47,207 bases of DNA from Clostridia bacterium (GTDB taxonomy: Bacteria > Bacillota > Clostridia > TANB77 > UBA1234): NCBI GenBank assembly GCA_016291695.1, contig JAEEYG010000109.1, forward strand, positions 1-47,207, read 5' to 3'. A program made the position numbers and the translations under genes. Below, piece by piece: positions 28,301 through 36,050 of this stretch; positions within the stretch are counted from its first letter, which is position 1, and each line of letters starts with the position of its first letter. The notes beneath the pieces were generated by a model. That model was given only the letters and a program-made list of their open reading frames with translations, made no database searches and was not told the DNA's origin.

Positions 28301-28931
28301 CTCAAATTTGGTTTCGAATTTTACAAGTTCTGAATTATACAGTGTTGATGATGAAGAGCCTTTAGATGAACTTAATGATTCGGAACTTCAAGATGGAGAT
28401 AATGTAAGATTTGTTGCAATAGTTTCAAAAGTGAAGACAAAAACTACTAAGTCTGGTGATGTGATGGCTTTTGTAACATGTGAAGATGCAAGTGGAGAAG
28501 TAGAGCTTATATGTTTCCCTAAAACATTTAGAATGTATTCAAACTTTATCTTTGAAGAAGCTATTATATTTGTTGATGGCAGATTAAATGTAAAAGATGA
28601 TGAAGTATCAATTATAGCCTCAAATATTGTCCTTTTAAATGAAGATGAGAACAACATTCAAAATATAATAAACTTGCTTAAAAAGGGAGGCAAAATACCT
28701 CTAATAGAACTAAATATTTCACAAAATTTAAATTCTAAAGAATTAGATGACTTGAGAGAAATTTTAAAGTCTGCTGGGAAGTCATCCGGTGGAATCCGTA
28801 CTTCCGTAGTAAATGGTGAAATTAGGAAAGACCTCATGTTAAATTTAGATGATGACTTAATTGACAAAATTGAAAAAATAGTTCGGCTTCGAACAGATAA
28901 AGCTGGTATTATAGCGGGTTTCGTGGTATAA
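25386..28931 (+). CDS. dnaE: DNA polymerase III alpha subunit DnaE; C-terminus may be set by +1 frameshift at CGG (28884)
   Basis: This is the replicative polymerase of the DnaE type. PHP domain at the N-terminus (HLHVHTEYSLLDGANRI, AITDHGVMYGAIEFY), polymerase core with GPGRGSGAGSLVAYLIGITD and ISMPDFDVDFCYERR (catalytic Asp residues), LPRHASTHAAGVVI, YRPGPMDQIPRYIEAK, then the helix-hairpin-helix and OB-fold regions. Zero frame gives 1181 aa. The in-frame CGG at 28884-28886 (codon 1167) allows a +1 reading that ends at TAG 28912-28914: V-G-F-E-Q-I-K-L-V-L, total 1175 aa. That end resembles the LVGEENVKLV-like end of related polymerases as I remember them, while the zero-frame tail VRLRTDKAGIIAGFVV does not. 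ATG 25386 has only a GAGG-type RBS. Confidence 0.95.
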   Translation: MNENVEFVHLHVHTEYSLLDGANRIKELVQKVKDSGMKAIAITDHGVMYGAIEFYKECVRQGIKPIIGCEVYVAPRTRFDKEAGIDDKMGHMILLCKDNTGYKNLIKIVSSSFIDGYYYKPRVDLELLKEYHEGLIATSACLAGFIPKAILDDDFEKAKSIANTYIDIFGKENFYIELQSNGISEQVVANRGLLKLANELGVEVIATNDCHYLNREDSYSHEVLLCIQTNRKMDDIDRFRFGSDEFYVKTPQEMYEPFKSIPQAISNTCKIADRCNVSFEFGKTILPNYDTPNNIDHFEYLKQLAIDGIKERGYSKDELDKVNERIDYELGIIQKMGYVDYYLIVWDFIHYAKSNGIPVGPGRGSGAGSLVAYLIGITDIDPLRYDLIFERFLNPERISMPDFDVDFCYERRSKVIDYVCEKYGEDHVAQIITFGTLAAKEVIRDVGRALNVPLPKVDSIAKKIPWAIHITLEEALKENKELQELYDEDNETRRIIDIGKRLEGLPRHASTHAAGVVITKDPVDTYVPLYKGDETISCQYTMTILEELGLLKIDFLGLRTLTVIDDTEKQVFERYGKKVEYDKEMNDPNVFKLWQMGDTGGIFQFESAGMTNFMRELKPDRLEDLIAGVSLYRPGPMDQIPRYIEAKNNSNRIRYTHESLKPILEVTYGCMVYQEQVMQIVRSLAGYSLGRADLVRRAMGKKKIDVMQKERENFIHGIVDENGNVIVPGCVRNGIDEKSANKIFDEMSEFAKYAFNKSHAACYAVVAYKTAFLKAYYPKEFFASMLNSFIGSQNKVTYYINECKMHNINVIKPDINKSFAKFTISDNSILFGLTAIKNVGMQAIETIVAEREKNGKFKSFVDFCERIYGEYVNKKCIESLIMAGAYDSLNDKNRNTLLSSYEQILNTINQDMKSKISGQIDIFGIGNSDNSSNSQYSFAELDELPQSKLLAMEKDMLGLYVSGHPLDSYLAVSNLVSNFTSSELYSVDDEEPLDELNDSELQDGDNVRFVAIVSKVKTKTTKSGDVMAFVTCEDASGEVELICFPKTFRMYSNFIFEEAIIFVDGRLNVKDDEVSIIASNIVLLNEDENNIQNIINLLKKGGKIPLIELNISQNLNSKELDDLREILKSAGKSSGGIRTSVVNGEIRKDLMLNLDDDLIDKIEKIVRLRTDKAGIIAGFVV
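28881..28887 (+). other. Putative +1 recoding site, GTT-CGG-C near the end of dnaE
   Basis: Zero-frame codons are ATA GTT CGG CTT. Skipping C gives GTT (C) GGC TTC GAA CAG ATA AAG and a stop at 28912. Both frames end within 50 nt, so this site does not break the gene but decides its last residues. Confidence 0.55.
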
Positions 28932-28971
28932 TTAAGTAGTACAAAGTCTTTATTGATGGAGGCGATTACAA

Positions 28972-30735
28972 ATGAAAAAAGTATTAAGTGTAGTTTTATT
29001 TGTTTGTTTATTATTAACGACTGTTGTTTGCTATGGTGCACTAAATACAGTATTACTTTCAGATAATGCTGGTGGAGGTAAAGTTGTAAAGAGGACAACT
29101 ATTAATACTTCAGCTGCAATAGTTAACAGAGGTTCTCCGAGAACATGCAGTCATTCTTTTACTTCGCAAATACCGTCTAGTACTTATTTAAAAAGTTCTG
29201 CAACATGTACTAGAAGGGCGGTGTATTATAAGTGCTGTAGTAAGTGTGGAGCAAAAGGAACAGCTACTTTTGAGCATGGTAGTCTATCACAACATGTATA
29301 TCAGCAAGTCGCGAATTCTAATTACTTAAAATCTTCGGCTACTTGCCAAAGCCCTGCAATTTATTATATGTCTTGTAAGAATTGCAGAAAAAAAGCTTTA
29401 GCAAAGACTTTTAAATATGGAAATCCTAGACAACATAACTTTAGCGAAAGAAATACATCTGATAGATACTTGAAAAGTGCAGCTACATGTAGTAGGAAAG
29501 CCGTATATTATATGAGTTGTAGTATGTGTGGCACAGCAGGAACAAGAACTTTTGATTTTGGAAATGTTGCTAGTCATGATTATTCGGCAATGAAGATGGA
29601 TAGGCAGTACTTAGTAACTCAAGCAACTTGCACATCAAATGGTGTTTACTATTATTCTTGTAAATATTGCGGTAGAAAGGGAACTGAAACTTTCTTGGGA
29701 CCTAAAGCCGAACACAAAGGAACAGTTGTTGGGTATTCTTCAGTTAATGATAAAACTCATAATGCTATGATAAGATGTACAACATGTAAGAAAGTCGTAT
29801 CGCAAAGTGAGGCTCACAGTTTTGAAAATGGTTATAAAAAGTCTACAATTGGGTATCATAAAAAAGAGATAAAATGTACTAAATGTTCATATAGGGCAAC
29901 ATTAAGTGAAAGATGTCAGTATAGTGTTAAGTATACATACATAGATGACTCAAAACACTTTGAAGAGAAAACTTGCGGATTATGTGGAAGTGTAGTAAAA
30001 ACAGCAAAAGCTCATAATAGAAGTACGTCAGATGGAAGATGTGCTTGTGAATCAAGGCCTGTTGTTCTATATTTAGCTGGAGATAATGATCAAAATCCAT
30101 TATTAATGCAAGAAGGCATTAGAGGTGAATTTTCAGGAGAGATGATAGATGCTCCAAAATATAGAGATCAAGATCCGAATCGAAAGGATTTAAATGATAA
30201 GATAGAAAATGCTAATGAATACGTTAGTACAAATACCGATGAAAGAGTTGCAGTTGTTGCGTATAGCCATGGTGGAGAAGTTGCACGTGGCCTTGACTAT
30301 GAAAATGTTTCTACTTTAATTATAGTTGATGGTTGTGTTTTCATGCCGGGCACAGGTAATAACGCTAATAATGCAAACCAGTGGAAGGACTTTTTACTTG
30401 AAGTAGCAGTCTCGGGTACTGATGTTTGTTTATACGCAAGTAATCAGCCACAAAAGGATGGATCTAGAGATGATAATTCAAAAAGTAAAGGCGCTGCTGC
30501 AATCACTAGAGATGTCCAAGATTTAATCACAGATAATGCTGGAAGTGAAATAACTATTGGTGGTGAAACATACAGAATTGAAGAAGTAAATTCTAATGGA
30601 GGAACTTATGCAATTATCGATCAGAATGGCCAACAAGTTGGCGGAACTATTACAATAGGGGATGCTGGCGAGACACATGGTCAAGCAGTAGTTGAAGCTT
30701 CAGACAATATTAAAGAGGTGCTAGAGTCTTCATAA
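28972..30735 (+). CDS. Secreted Cys-repeat protein with C-terminal hydrolase-like domain
   Basis: ATG 28972 follows GGAGGCG. The 587-aa protein has a signal peptide (MKKVLSVVLFVCLLLTTVVC) and then four repeats of about 60 residues (about 60-245), each with LKSSATC, Y-Y-x-x-C-x-x-C and a closing H-x-Y/F; two further CxxC segments follow to about 355. These look like disulfide or zinc-stabilised surface repeats common in gut Clostridia. From about 362 comes RPVVLYLAGDNDQNP and VVAYSHGGEVARG, a Gly-x-Ser-type nucleophile elbow variant (Y-S-H-G-G) suggesting an alpha/beta hydrolase, though a full catalytic triad was not traced. The C-terminal 60 residues look beta-rich. Function is inferred only from motifs. 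Confidence 0.8.
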   Translation: MKKVLSVVLFVCLLLTTVVCYGALNTVLLSDNAGGGKVVKRTTINTSAAIVNRGSPRTCSHSFTSQIPSSTYLKSSATCTRRAVYYKCCSKCGAKGTATFEHGSLSQHVYQQVANSNYLKSSATCQSPAIYYMSCKNCRKKALAKTFKYGNPRQHNFSERNTSDRYLKSAATCSRKAVYYMSCSMCGTAGTRTFDFGNVASHDYSAMKMDRQYLVTQATCTSNGVYYYSCKYCGRKGTETFLGPKAEHKGTVVGYSSVNDKTHNAMIRCTTCKKVVSQSEAHSFENGYKKSTIGYHKKEIKCTKCSYRATLSERCQYSVKYTYIDDSKHFEEKTCGLCGSVVKTAKAHNRSTSDGRCACESRPVVLYLAGDNDQNPLLMQEGIRGEFSGEMIDAPKYRDQDPNRKDLNDKIENANEYVSTNTDERVAVVAYSHGGEVARGLDYENVSTLIIVDGCVFMPGTGNNANNANQWKDFLLEVAVSGTDVCLYASNQPQKDGSRDDNSKSKGAAAITRDVQDLITDNAGSEITIGGETYRIEEVNSNGGTYAIIDQNGQQVGGTITIGDAGETHGQAVVEASDNIKEVLESS

Positions 30736-30753
30736 TTTACCATAGATTTTAAT

Positions 30754-30788
30754 AAAAGCTCCGATATGAATTTCATATCGGAGCTTTA
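30754..30788. terminator. Bidirectional terminator
   Basis: AAAGCTCCGATATGAA pairs with TTCATATCGGAGCTTT. It separates the convergent secreted-repeat gene and the SPFH gene. Confidence 0.8.
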
Positions 30789-30790
30789 AA

Positions 30791-31378
30791 TTAGCTAATT
30801 GGTGATTGTCCCTGTGATTCATGCTTTTTAAAGACATTTTGCTCGCCATAAGCACTATCTTCTAAAGTAATCCTATCTATATAGAGCTTTTGAAAATCAA
30901 TATAAAATGGTTCTAACATACGTTCAATTTGTGAATAAATAGCCGCTGTCGTTCTATCTTGATTAACTGAAGCAAAATCTTTAGCAGTAAATGACTTAAT
31001 CGCTATACTCATGGCATTATTGATTATATCATAAATGCTTCTTCTTGAATCTTGAAGAGCGTTTTGAACAGCATCAATGCTTTCACATTTATATGAAACA
31101 GAAAAATCAATTTCGTAGTATTTTCCTTCGTGTGTCATGAAAATATTATTATATCTTTGAGTAGTGACTTTTTCTGATATTACTGATGTAACCATATCTT
31201 TCTTTTTATTAAGTGTATAATACCCAGCGTGAACAGTTTTAAAATAATGCGTATCTCTATCAATTATTATTATTGTGTTCGGAGGGCATTTCTTCATATT
31301 TTCTGCCAACCAGATATATGCGAAGAAAAATATCCCAAATCCAATTAATGAAAGACCCAAACTAATAAAATCACTCAT
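30791..31378 (-). CDS. SPFH (stomatin/prohibitin-like) membrane protein
   Basis: A 195-aa protein with one N-terminal membrane helix (about 5-26, SLGLSLIGFGIFFFAYIWLA) followed by a Band-7/SPFH domain: CPPNTIIIIDRDTHYFKTVH, VISEKVTTQRYNNIFMTHEG, YYEIDFSVSYKCES, TAKDFASVNQDRTTAAIYS. SPFH proteins form membrane microdomain scaffolds. It is short; the usual long coiled-coil tail is absent, so it may be a minimal or truncated member. Read leftward and divergent from rny. Confidence 0.82.
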   Translation of the reverse strand: MSDFISLGLSLIGFGIFFFAYIWLAENMKKCPPNTIIIIDRDTHYFKTVHAGYYTLNKKKDMVTSVISEKVTTQRYNNIFMTHEGKYYEIDFSVSYKCESIDAVQNALQDSRRSIYDIINNAMSIAIKSFTAKDFASVNQDRTTAAIYSQIERMLEPFYIDFQKLYIDRITLEDSAYGEQNVFKKHESQGQSPIS

Positions 31379-31474
31379 AAACTTAATTCCACCTCAAAAC
31401 CTATTATAACACATTAAAGTTTACTAGAAAATTAAACTAGTATTACAAATTTAGCCATAATATGTAAACTAGCC

Positions 31475-31503
31475 TTGACAATGATTTTATTTAATTATAG
31501 AAT
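31475..31503 (+). promoter_or_regulatory. rny promoter
   Basis: TTGACA (31475-31480), a 17-bp spacer and TAGAAT (31498-31503). The leader to ATG 31644 is about 135 nt long, unusually long for this window. Confidence 0.65.
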
Positions 31504-31550
31504 AATTGACGTATATGAATATATTAGTTTATATTTTTTAAAATTACTTG

Positions 31551-31579
31551 CTTAATTGGCTTATCAGAAGCCAATTAGC
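31551..31579 (+). other. Hairpin in the rny 5' leader
   Basis: TTAATTGGCTT pairs with AAGCCAATTAG around a 5-nt loop. There is no T tract, so it is not a terminator; it could be a site for autoregulation of the RNase Y mRNA, which is inference. Confidence 0.5.
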
Positions 31580-31643
31580 ACTATTTTTCTTAAATAAATA
31601 ATATATTGTACATTGACATTTTAATATTAAAGGAGGAAAAAAC

Positions 31644-33212
31644 ATGGGTGAATTATTGCTACCTCTTTTAATTTCAATTGTTTTAACTTTAGTTGTCGCA
31701 AGTATTGTATTTTTCATTGTTTATAAGAACATTGAAAAATCAAAAGAAAAGAAAGGCCAATCTTTGGTTAAAAATGCGACTGAAAAGGCTGATAGAATTA
31801 TTGAAGAAGCTAAAAAAGATGCAGAAAATGAGAGAAAAGAAAGAATTTTAACTGCAAAAGAAGAAATTCAAGCAGAAAAGGCTGAGTTAAATAAGGAAAT
31901 TAAAGAGAGAAGAGCAGAAGTCCAAAGACAGGAAAAAAGACTAGTTCAAAAGGAAGAAGTACTTGATAAGAAGGTTGAAAGTCTTGAGCAAAAGGAGCAA
32001 AAACTTCAAGATAAGCTTACAGAGCTAGACAAGCAAAAGGAAGAGTTAGACAAGTTTGTAGATAAGCAAAATGCAGAGCTTGTTCGTATTTCTGGGCTTA
32101 CAGTTGATGAAGCCAAAGAATACTTACTTAAAAATGTTCGTGAAACTCTTTCACATGAGCTCGCTGTTGAGATTAAAAATGCTGAAAACAAGGCTAAGGA
32201 TGAGGCTGAGAAGAAGGCTAAAAATCTTATTACTTTTGCAATACAAAAGTGTGCAGCAGATCATACTCAAGAAACTACAGTTTCAGTTGTTCCATTACCT
32301 TCAGATGACATGAAAGGACGTATTATTGGTAGAGAAGGACGTAACATTAAGGCGTTAGAGACTCTTACCGGTATTGACTTAATTATTGATGATACACCGG
32401 AAGCTGTTATACTTTCAGGTTTTGATCCTATTAGAAGAGAAGTTGCTAGAATAGCTTTAGAGAAGCTTGTTGTAGATGGTAGAATCCATCCAGCTAGAAT
32501 CGAAGAAGTTGTTGAAAAAGCAAAAGATGAACTAGAACAAATAATTAAGGAAGAAGGAGAAAGAGCATCTATGGAAACAGGTGTTATAGGCCTTCATCCA
32601 GATATTATTAAATTAATTGGAAAACTTAAGTATAGAACAAGTTATGGACAAAATGTTTTGAATCATTCTATTGAAGTATCAGAACTTTGTGGAATTATCG
32701 CTGAGGAGCTTGGTCTAGATGTTAATCTTGCTAAAAGAGCAGGATTACTTCACGACATAGGTAAATCAATAGACCACGAGATTGAAGGTACTCACGTTGA
32801 AATTGGTGTAGATATCCTAAAGAGGTATAAAGAAAGTGAACAAGTTATCAATGCTGTTCATGCTCACCACGGAGACGTTGAACCAGAATCTTTAGAGGCC
32901 GTTATTGTTATGGCAGCTGATGCTATTTCTGCAAGTAGACCAGGAGCTAGAAGAGAGACGTTAGAGACATACATCAAGAGACTAGAAAAACTTGAAGAGA
33001 TTGCTGATAGTTTCAATGGAGTAGAAAAATCTTATGCAATTCAAGCTGGTAGAGAAGTTCGTATTATGGTTAAACCAGAATCAATTTCAGATGACCAGAT
33101 GACTGTTATGGCAAGAGATATTGCAAAACGTATCGAAGACGAAATGGAATATCCAGGTCAGATAAAAGTTACTTGTGTGAGAGAAAATAGAGCAATTGAA
33201 TATGCAAAATAA
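31644..33212 (+). CDS. rny: Ribonuclease Y
   Basis: The endoribonuclease that starts mRNA decay in many Gram-positives. The 522-aa length matches. Seen: N-terminal membrane helix (about 5-27), a long Lys/Glu coiled coil (about 30-150), the KH domain with [15 protein letters not shown] (about 225), and the HD domain with [20 protein letters not shown] (about 368) and [11 protein letters not shown], which supply the metal ligands. RBS AAAGGAGG precedes ATG 31644. A YlbF-family gene elsewhere in the window could encode an accessory factor. Confidence 0.96.
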   Translation: MGELLLPLLISIVLTLVVASIVFFIVYKNIEKSKEKKGQSLVKNATEKADRIIEEAKKDAENERKERILTAKEEIQAEKAELNKEIKERRAEVQRQEKRLVQKEEVLDKKVESLEQKEQKLQDKLTELDKQKEELDKFVDKQNAELVRISGLTVDEAKEYLLKNVRETLSHELAVEIKNAENKAKDEAEKKAKNLITFAIQKCAADHTQETTVSVVPLPSDDMKGRIIGREGRNIKALETLTGIDLIIDDTPEAVILSGFDPIRREVARIALEKLVVDGRIHPARIEEVVEKAKDELEQIIKEEGERASMETGVIGLHPDIIKLIGKLKYRTSYGQNVLNHSIEVSELCGIIAEELGLDVNLAKRAGLLHDIGKSIDHEIEGTHVEIGVDILKRYKESEQVINAVHAHHGDVEPESLEAVIVMAADAISASRPGARRETLETYIKRLEKLEEIADSFNGVEKSYAIQAGREVRIMVKPESISDDQMTVMARDIAKRIEDEMEYPGQIKVTCVRENRAIEYAK

Positions 33213-33215
33213 TAG

Positions 33216-33247
33216 TAAAGCCATTTACAAAAATGTAAATGGCTTTA
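33216..33247 (+). terminator. Terminator after rny
   Basis: TAAAGCCATTTACA pairs with TGTAAATGGCTTTA, followed by a T-rich stretch. Confidence 0.75.
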
Positions 33248-33374
33248 TTTATTACAATTAATTTACGAAGATATTAAGAATTCAAGACGGATTAAAAAAG
33301 ATTAATTGAATAATAAACTATATGATATAATAAATTGAAGATTGCAGTTAGTATCGTATCATGGAGGGAAACTT

Positions 33375-33980
33375 ATGAAAAAAATAATCTGTGGAGTTTT
33401 AGTTGTTGCGATTTTATGTTGTGGCCTATCTTTTGCCTTAACGCTTACAGATATTTCAAATCACTGGGCAAAGACATATATTGAATCACTTGTAAGTGAA
33501 GGTATAATAAATGGATACGAGGATGGTACATTTAAGCCCGAAGGCCAAATAAAGAAGGGTGAGTTCATCAAATTAATAATGGCTGCTTCGTTACCCGATG
33601 AGCAATTTAATAGCATAGGTAAGTACGTTCATTGGTCATCACCATATCTTGAATGTGCAGAAGACTATAATATTATTGCTAAAGGATCTATAAATGATAG
33701 CAACGCTAATGATGTAATATCTAGAGCTGAAGTTGTTGAAATATTAGGAAAATGTGATATTTTACTTAAAGGCACAACACAGGATGTTTCACCACTATCG
33801 TTTACAGATATAGGTAGCATTTCAGATTTTCAATATGTAATGCTTTCACACTGCGTTTCTTATGGGTATATTACAGGATATGACGACGGAAGCTTTAAGC
33901 CAGACAAAACGTTAACTAGAGCTGAAGTAGCTACCATATTATACAGATATTATAATCATTCTAATGAAGTTGATCTATAA
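33375..33980 (+). CDS. S-layer homology (SLH) domain protein
   Basis: True start is ATG 33375 behind TGGAGGG; an earlier in-frame start at 33342 lacks an RBS. The 201-aa protein has a signal peptide (MKKIICGVLVVAILCCGLSFA) and three SLH repeats: TDISNHWAKTYIESLVSEGI with GYEDGTFKPEGQIKKGEF, a degenerate middle one (SSPYLECAEDYNIIAKGS), and SYGYITGYDDGSFKPDKTLT with RAEVATILYRYYN. SLH repeats bind pyruvylated secondary cell-wall polymer. There is no additional domain, so it may be a stand-alone anchor or structural protein. A TATAAT lies at 33325-33330. Confidence 0.88.
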   Translation: MKKIICGVLVVAILCCGLSFALTLTDISNHWAKTYIESLVSEGIINGYEDGTFKPEGQIKKGEFIKLIMAASLPDEQFNSIGKYVHWSSPYLECAEDYNIIAKGSINDSNANDVISRAEVVEILGKCDILLKGTTQDVSPLSFTDIGSISDFQYVMLSHCVSYGYITGYDDGSFKPDKTLTRAEVATILYRYYNHSNEVDL

Positions 33981-33990
33981 TCAGTCTAAT

Positions 33991-34023
33991 CAAGGGAAGA
34001 GCGGTTTTTCCCTTGATTTTTTT
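33991..34023 (+). terminator. Terminator after the SLH gene
   Basis: CAAGGGAA pairs with TTCCCTTG around a G/C-containing loop, followed by seven T residues. The -35 of the gat promoter overlaps it. Confidence 0.8.
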
Positions 34024-34041
34024 GCGCCTTTAATATATAAT
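34013..34041 (+). promoter_or_regulatory. gatCAB promoter
   Basis: TTGATT (34013-34018), a 17-bp spacer and TATAAT (34036-34041) lie 36 bp before gatC. Confidence 0.65.
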
Positions 34042-34076
34042 TTGCCATAGAATTTCTTAAGAAAGAAGGCAGTTTT

Positions 34077-34361
34077 ATGAACATTTCAAGAGAAGATATT
34101 GAACATGTTGCATCATTAAGTATGCTAGAATTAAGTGAGCAGGAAATAGAAAGATATACAAAGGATATGCAGAATATAGTTACTTTTGCTGAACAGGTTC
34201 AAGAAGTTAATACAGATAATATTACAGAGTCTGCATATGCGCTTGATGCATACAATGTTTTTAGAAAAGATGAGGTTAAGGATTCTATTGACAGAGAGCT
34301 TATTATGAACAATGCTCCTTCAAGCAATGGAATAGCATTTTTAATTCCTCCTATGGTTTAA
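34077..34361 (+). CDS. gatC: Glu-tRNA(Gln)/Asp-tRNA(Asn) amidotransferase subunit C
   Basis: A 94-aa protein with the GatC pattern: ISREDIEHVASLSMLELSEQ, then MQNIVTFAEQVQEVNT, ending with SNGIAFLIPPMV. GatC wraps round GatA and stabilises the complex. It is the first gene of gatC-gatA-gatB; gatA begins 26 nt downstream. Confidence 0.93.
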   Translation: MNISREDIEHVASLSMLELSEQEIERYTKDMQNIVTFAEQVQEVNTDNITESAYALDAYNVFRKDEVKDSIDRELIMNNAPSSNGIAFLIPPMV

Positions 34362-34387
34362 TTTTTTTTATAAAGGTGGTTTATTTA

Positions 34388-35839
34388 GTGGAAAATATAA
34401 TAGACTTAAAAGCACACGAAATTCGTGATGGCTATAAAAATAAATTATTTACATGTACTGATGTAGTGAATGCATATTATAAGAGTATCGAAGATAATGA
34501 TAATGATATAAAAGCATTTATTACATTGACTAAAGAAGATGCGTTGAAAGAGGCGGAAAATAAGCAAAAAGAGATAGAAAATGCCTTGAGTAATGGGACT
34601 TTTGATTCGTTGCCTACACTTTTTGGAATTCCAATTGCAATTAAGGACAATATTAATGTTTTGGGCTATAAGACCACATGTGCTTCAAAGATTTTAGAGA
34701 ACTTTGTTAGTCCTTATGATGCAACAGTTATTAAGCATGTCAAAGAAGAAGGCATGATTATTTTAGGAAAGCTTAATATGGATGAATTCGCAATGGGAAG
34801 TTCTTGCGAAAACTCTGCATTTTTTGCAACTAAAAATCCATGCAATTTAGATAGAGTATGTGGAGGTAGCTCAGGCGGAAGTGCTGCTTCTGTTGCTGGA
34901 AAAATGGCACCATTGTCTCTTGGGTCAGATACTGGTGGTTCAATTAGAGAACCGGCATCTTTTTGTGGTATCGTAGGAATGAAACCAACTTATGGACTTG
35001 TTTCTCGTTTTGGATTAGTTGCATTTGCATCTTCTCTTGATCAAATTGGTCCAATGACAAGAGATGTTAGAGATAATGCAGAATTATTATCTGTTATTGC
35101 AAAGTACGATAACATGGATTCTACTTCTGCTAATGTTCCAGCCAAAGATTACAAGAATGCCTTGATAAATGATGTAAAGGGACTAAAGATAGGTGTTCCT
35201 AAGGAGTTCTTTGGTGATGGTCTAAATGATGAAGTTAGAGCATCAGTTGAAAAAGCAATAGAAAAATACAAGGAACTTGGAGCTGAAATCGTAGACATTT
35301 CTCTTCCTGTTTCAAAATATTCGTTACCTACATACTATATTATTGCTTGTGCTGAGGCATCATCAAACCTTGGAAGATTTGATGGTATTAGGTATGGATA
35401 TAGAGCATCAAATTGTGAAACACTTAAAGACATTTATAGAAAGTCTAGAAGCGAAGGATTTGGAACAGAAGTAAAGAGAAGAATTATTCTTGGAACCTAT
35501 GTTTTATCTGCTGGATACTATGATGCATACTATAAAAAAGCACAAAAGGTTAGAACAGCTATTAAGAACGATTTTGATGAAGCGTTTAAAAAGTGTGATG
35601 TTATTGTTACACCTACGGTACCAACTACTGCTTGGAAGATTGGAGAGAAGATTGAAAATCCTCTTGAAATGTACTTAATGGACTTGTATACAGTTCCAGT
35701 AAACATTTCTGGAGTTCCTGCAATTTCAATTCCATGTGGAGTAGATAGTGATGGACTTCCTATTGGTATGCAGTTGATTGCAAAGCACTTTGATGAAGAA
35801 ACTCTATATAGGGTTGCATATACATATGAGCAAAACTAA
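34388..35839 (+). CDS. gatA: Glu-tRNA(Gln)/Asp-tRNA(Asn) amidotransferase subunit A
   Basis: GatA releases ammonia from glutamine. GTG 34388 is preferred over GTG 34376 because AAAGGTGG lies just before it. The 483-aa amidase has the Ser-cisSer-Lys triad: GIPIAIKDNINV (Lys), VCGGSSGGSAASVAG and LGSDTGGSIREPASFCG (Ser residues), plus KPTYGLVSRFGLVAFASSLD. Its stop at 35839 is immediately at the edge of the inverted-repeat element in front of gatB. Confidence 0.96.
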   Translation: MENIIDLKAHEIRDGYKNKLFTCTDVVNAYYKSIEDNDNDIKAFITLTKEDALKEAENKQKEIENALSNGTFDSLPTLFGIPIAIKDNINVLGYKTTCASKILENFVSPYDATVIKHVKEEGMIILGKLNMDEFAMGSSCENSAFFATKNPCNLDRVCGGSSGGSAASVAGKMAPLSLGSDTGGSIREPASFCGIVGMKPTYGLVSRFGLVAFASSLDQIGPMTRDVRDNAELLSVIAKYDNMDSTSANVPAKDYKNALINDVKGLKIGVPKEFFGDGLNDEVRASVEKAIEKYKELGAEIVDISLPVSKYSLPTYYIIACAEASSNLGRFDGIRYGYRASNCETLKDIYRKSRSEGFGTEVKRRIILGTYVLSAGYYDAYYKKAQKVRTAIKNDFDEAFKKCDVIVTPTVPTTAWKIGEKIENPLEMYLMDLYTVPVNISGVPAISIPCGVDSDGLPIGMQLIAKHFDEETLYRVAYTYEQN

Positions 35840-35961
35840 AACGTGTGAAAATGGTCATCTTACTGCGTCAGTTTTGATGTCTGCGGTGCTCGACGTATCT
35901 TATATACGCCTGCGCTCCTCGCATCTTACTTCCTTGTAATATAACCATTTTGACGTGTTTT
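35838..35961. repeat. About 124-bp inverted-repeat element between gatA and gatB
   Basis: Outer arms AAAACGTGTGAAAATGGTCAT (35838-35858) and ATAACCATTTTGACGTGTTTT (35941-35961) pair with a few mismatches, and the GC-richer interior (GTGCTCGACGTAT ... ATACGCCTGCGCTCCTCG) also pairs imperfectly. No ORF is supported. It starts at the gatA stop codon and splits an operon that is normally contiguous. Confidence 0.7.
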
Positions 35962-36050
35962 GGAAGAAGTATAAAAAAAGAAAACAGAGAATTTTCAGAA
36001 TTTGACGCAGTGAGGCGCAAATTAGGAAGTTCAACCAAGGAGACTATAAT

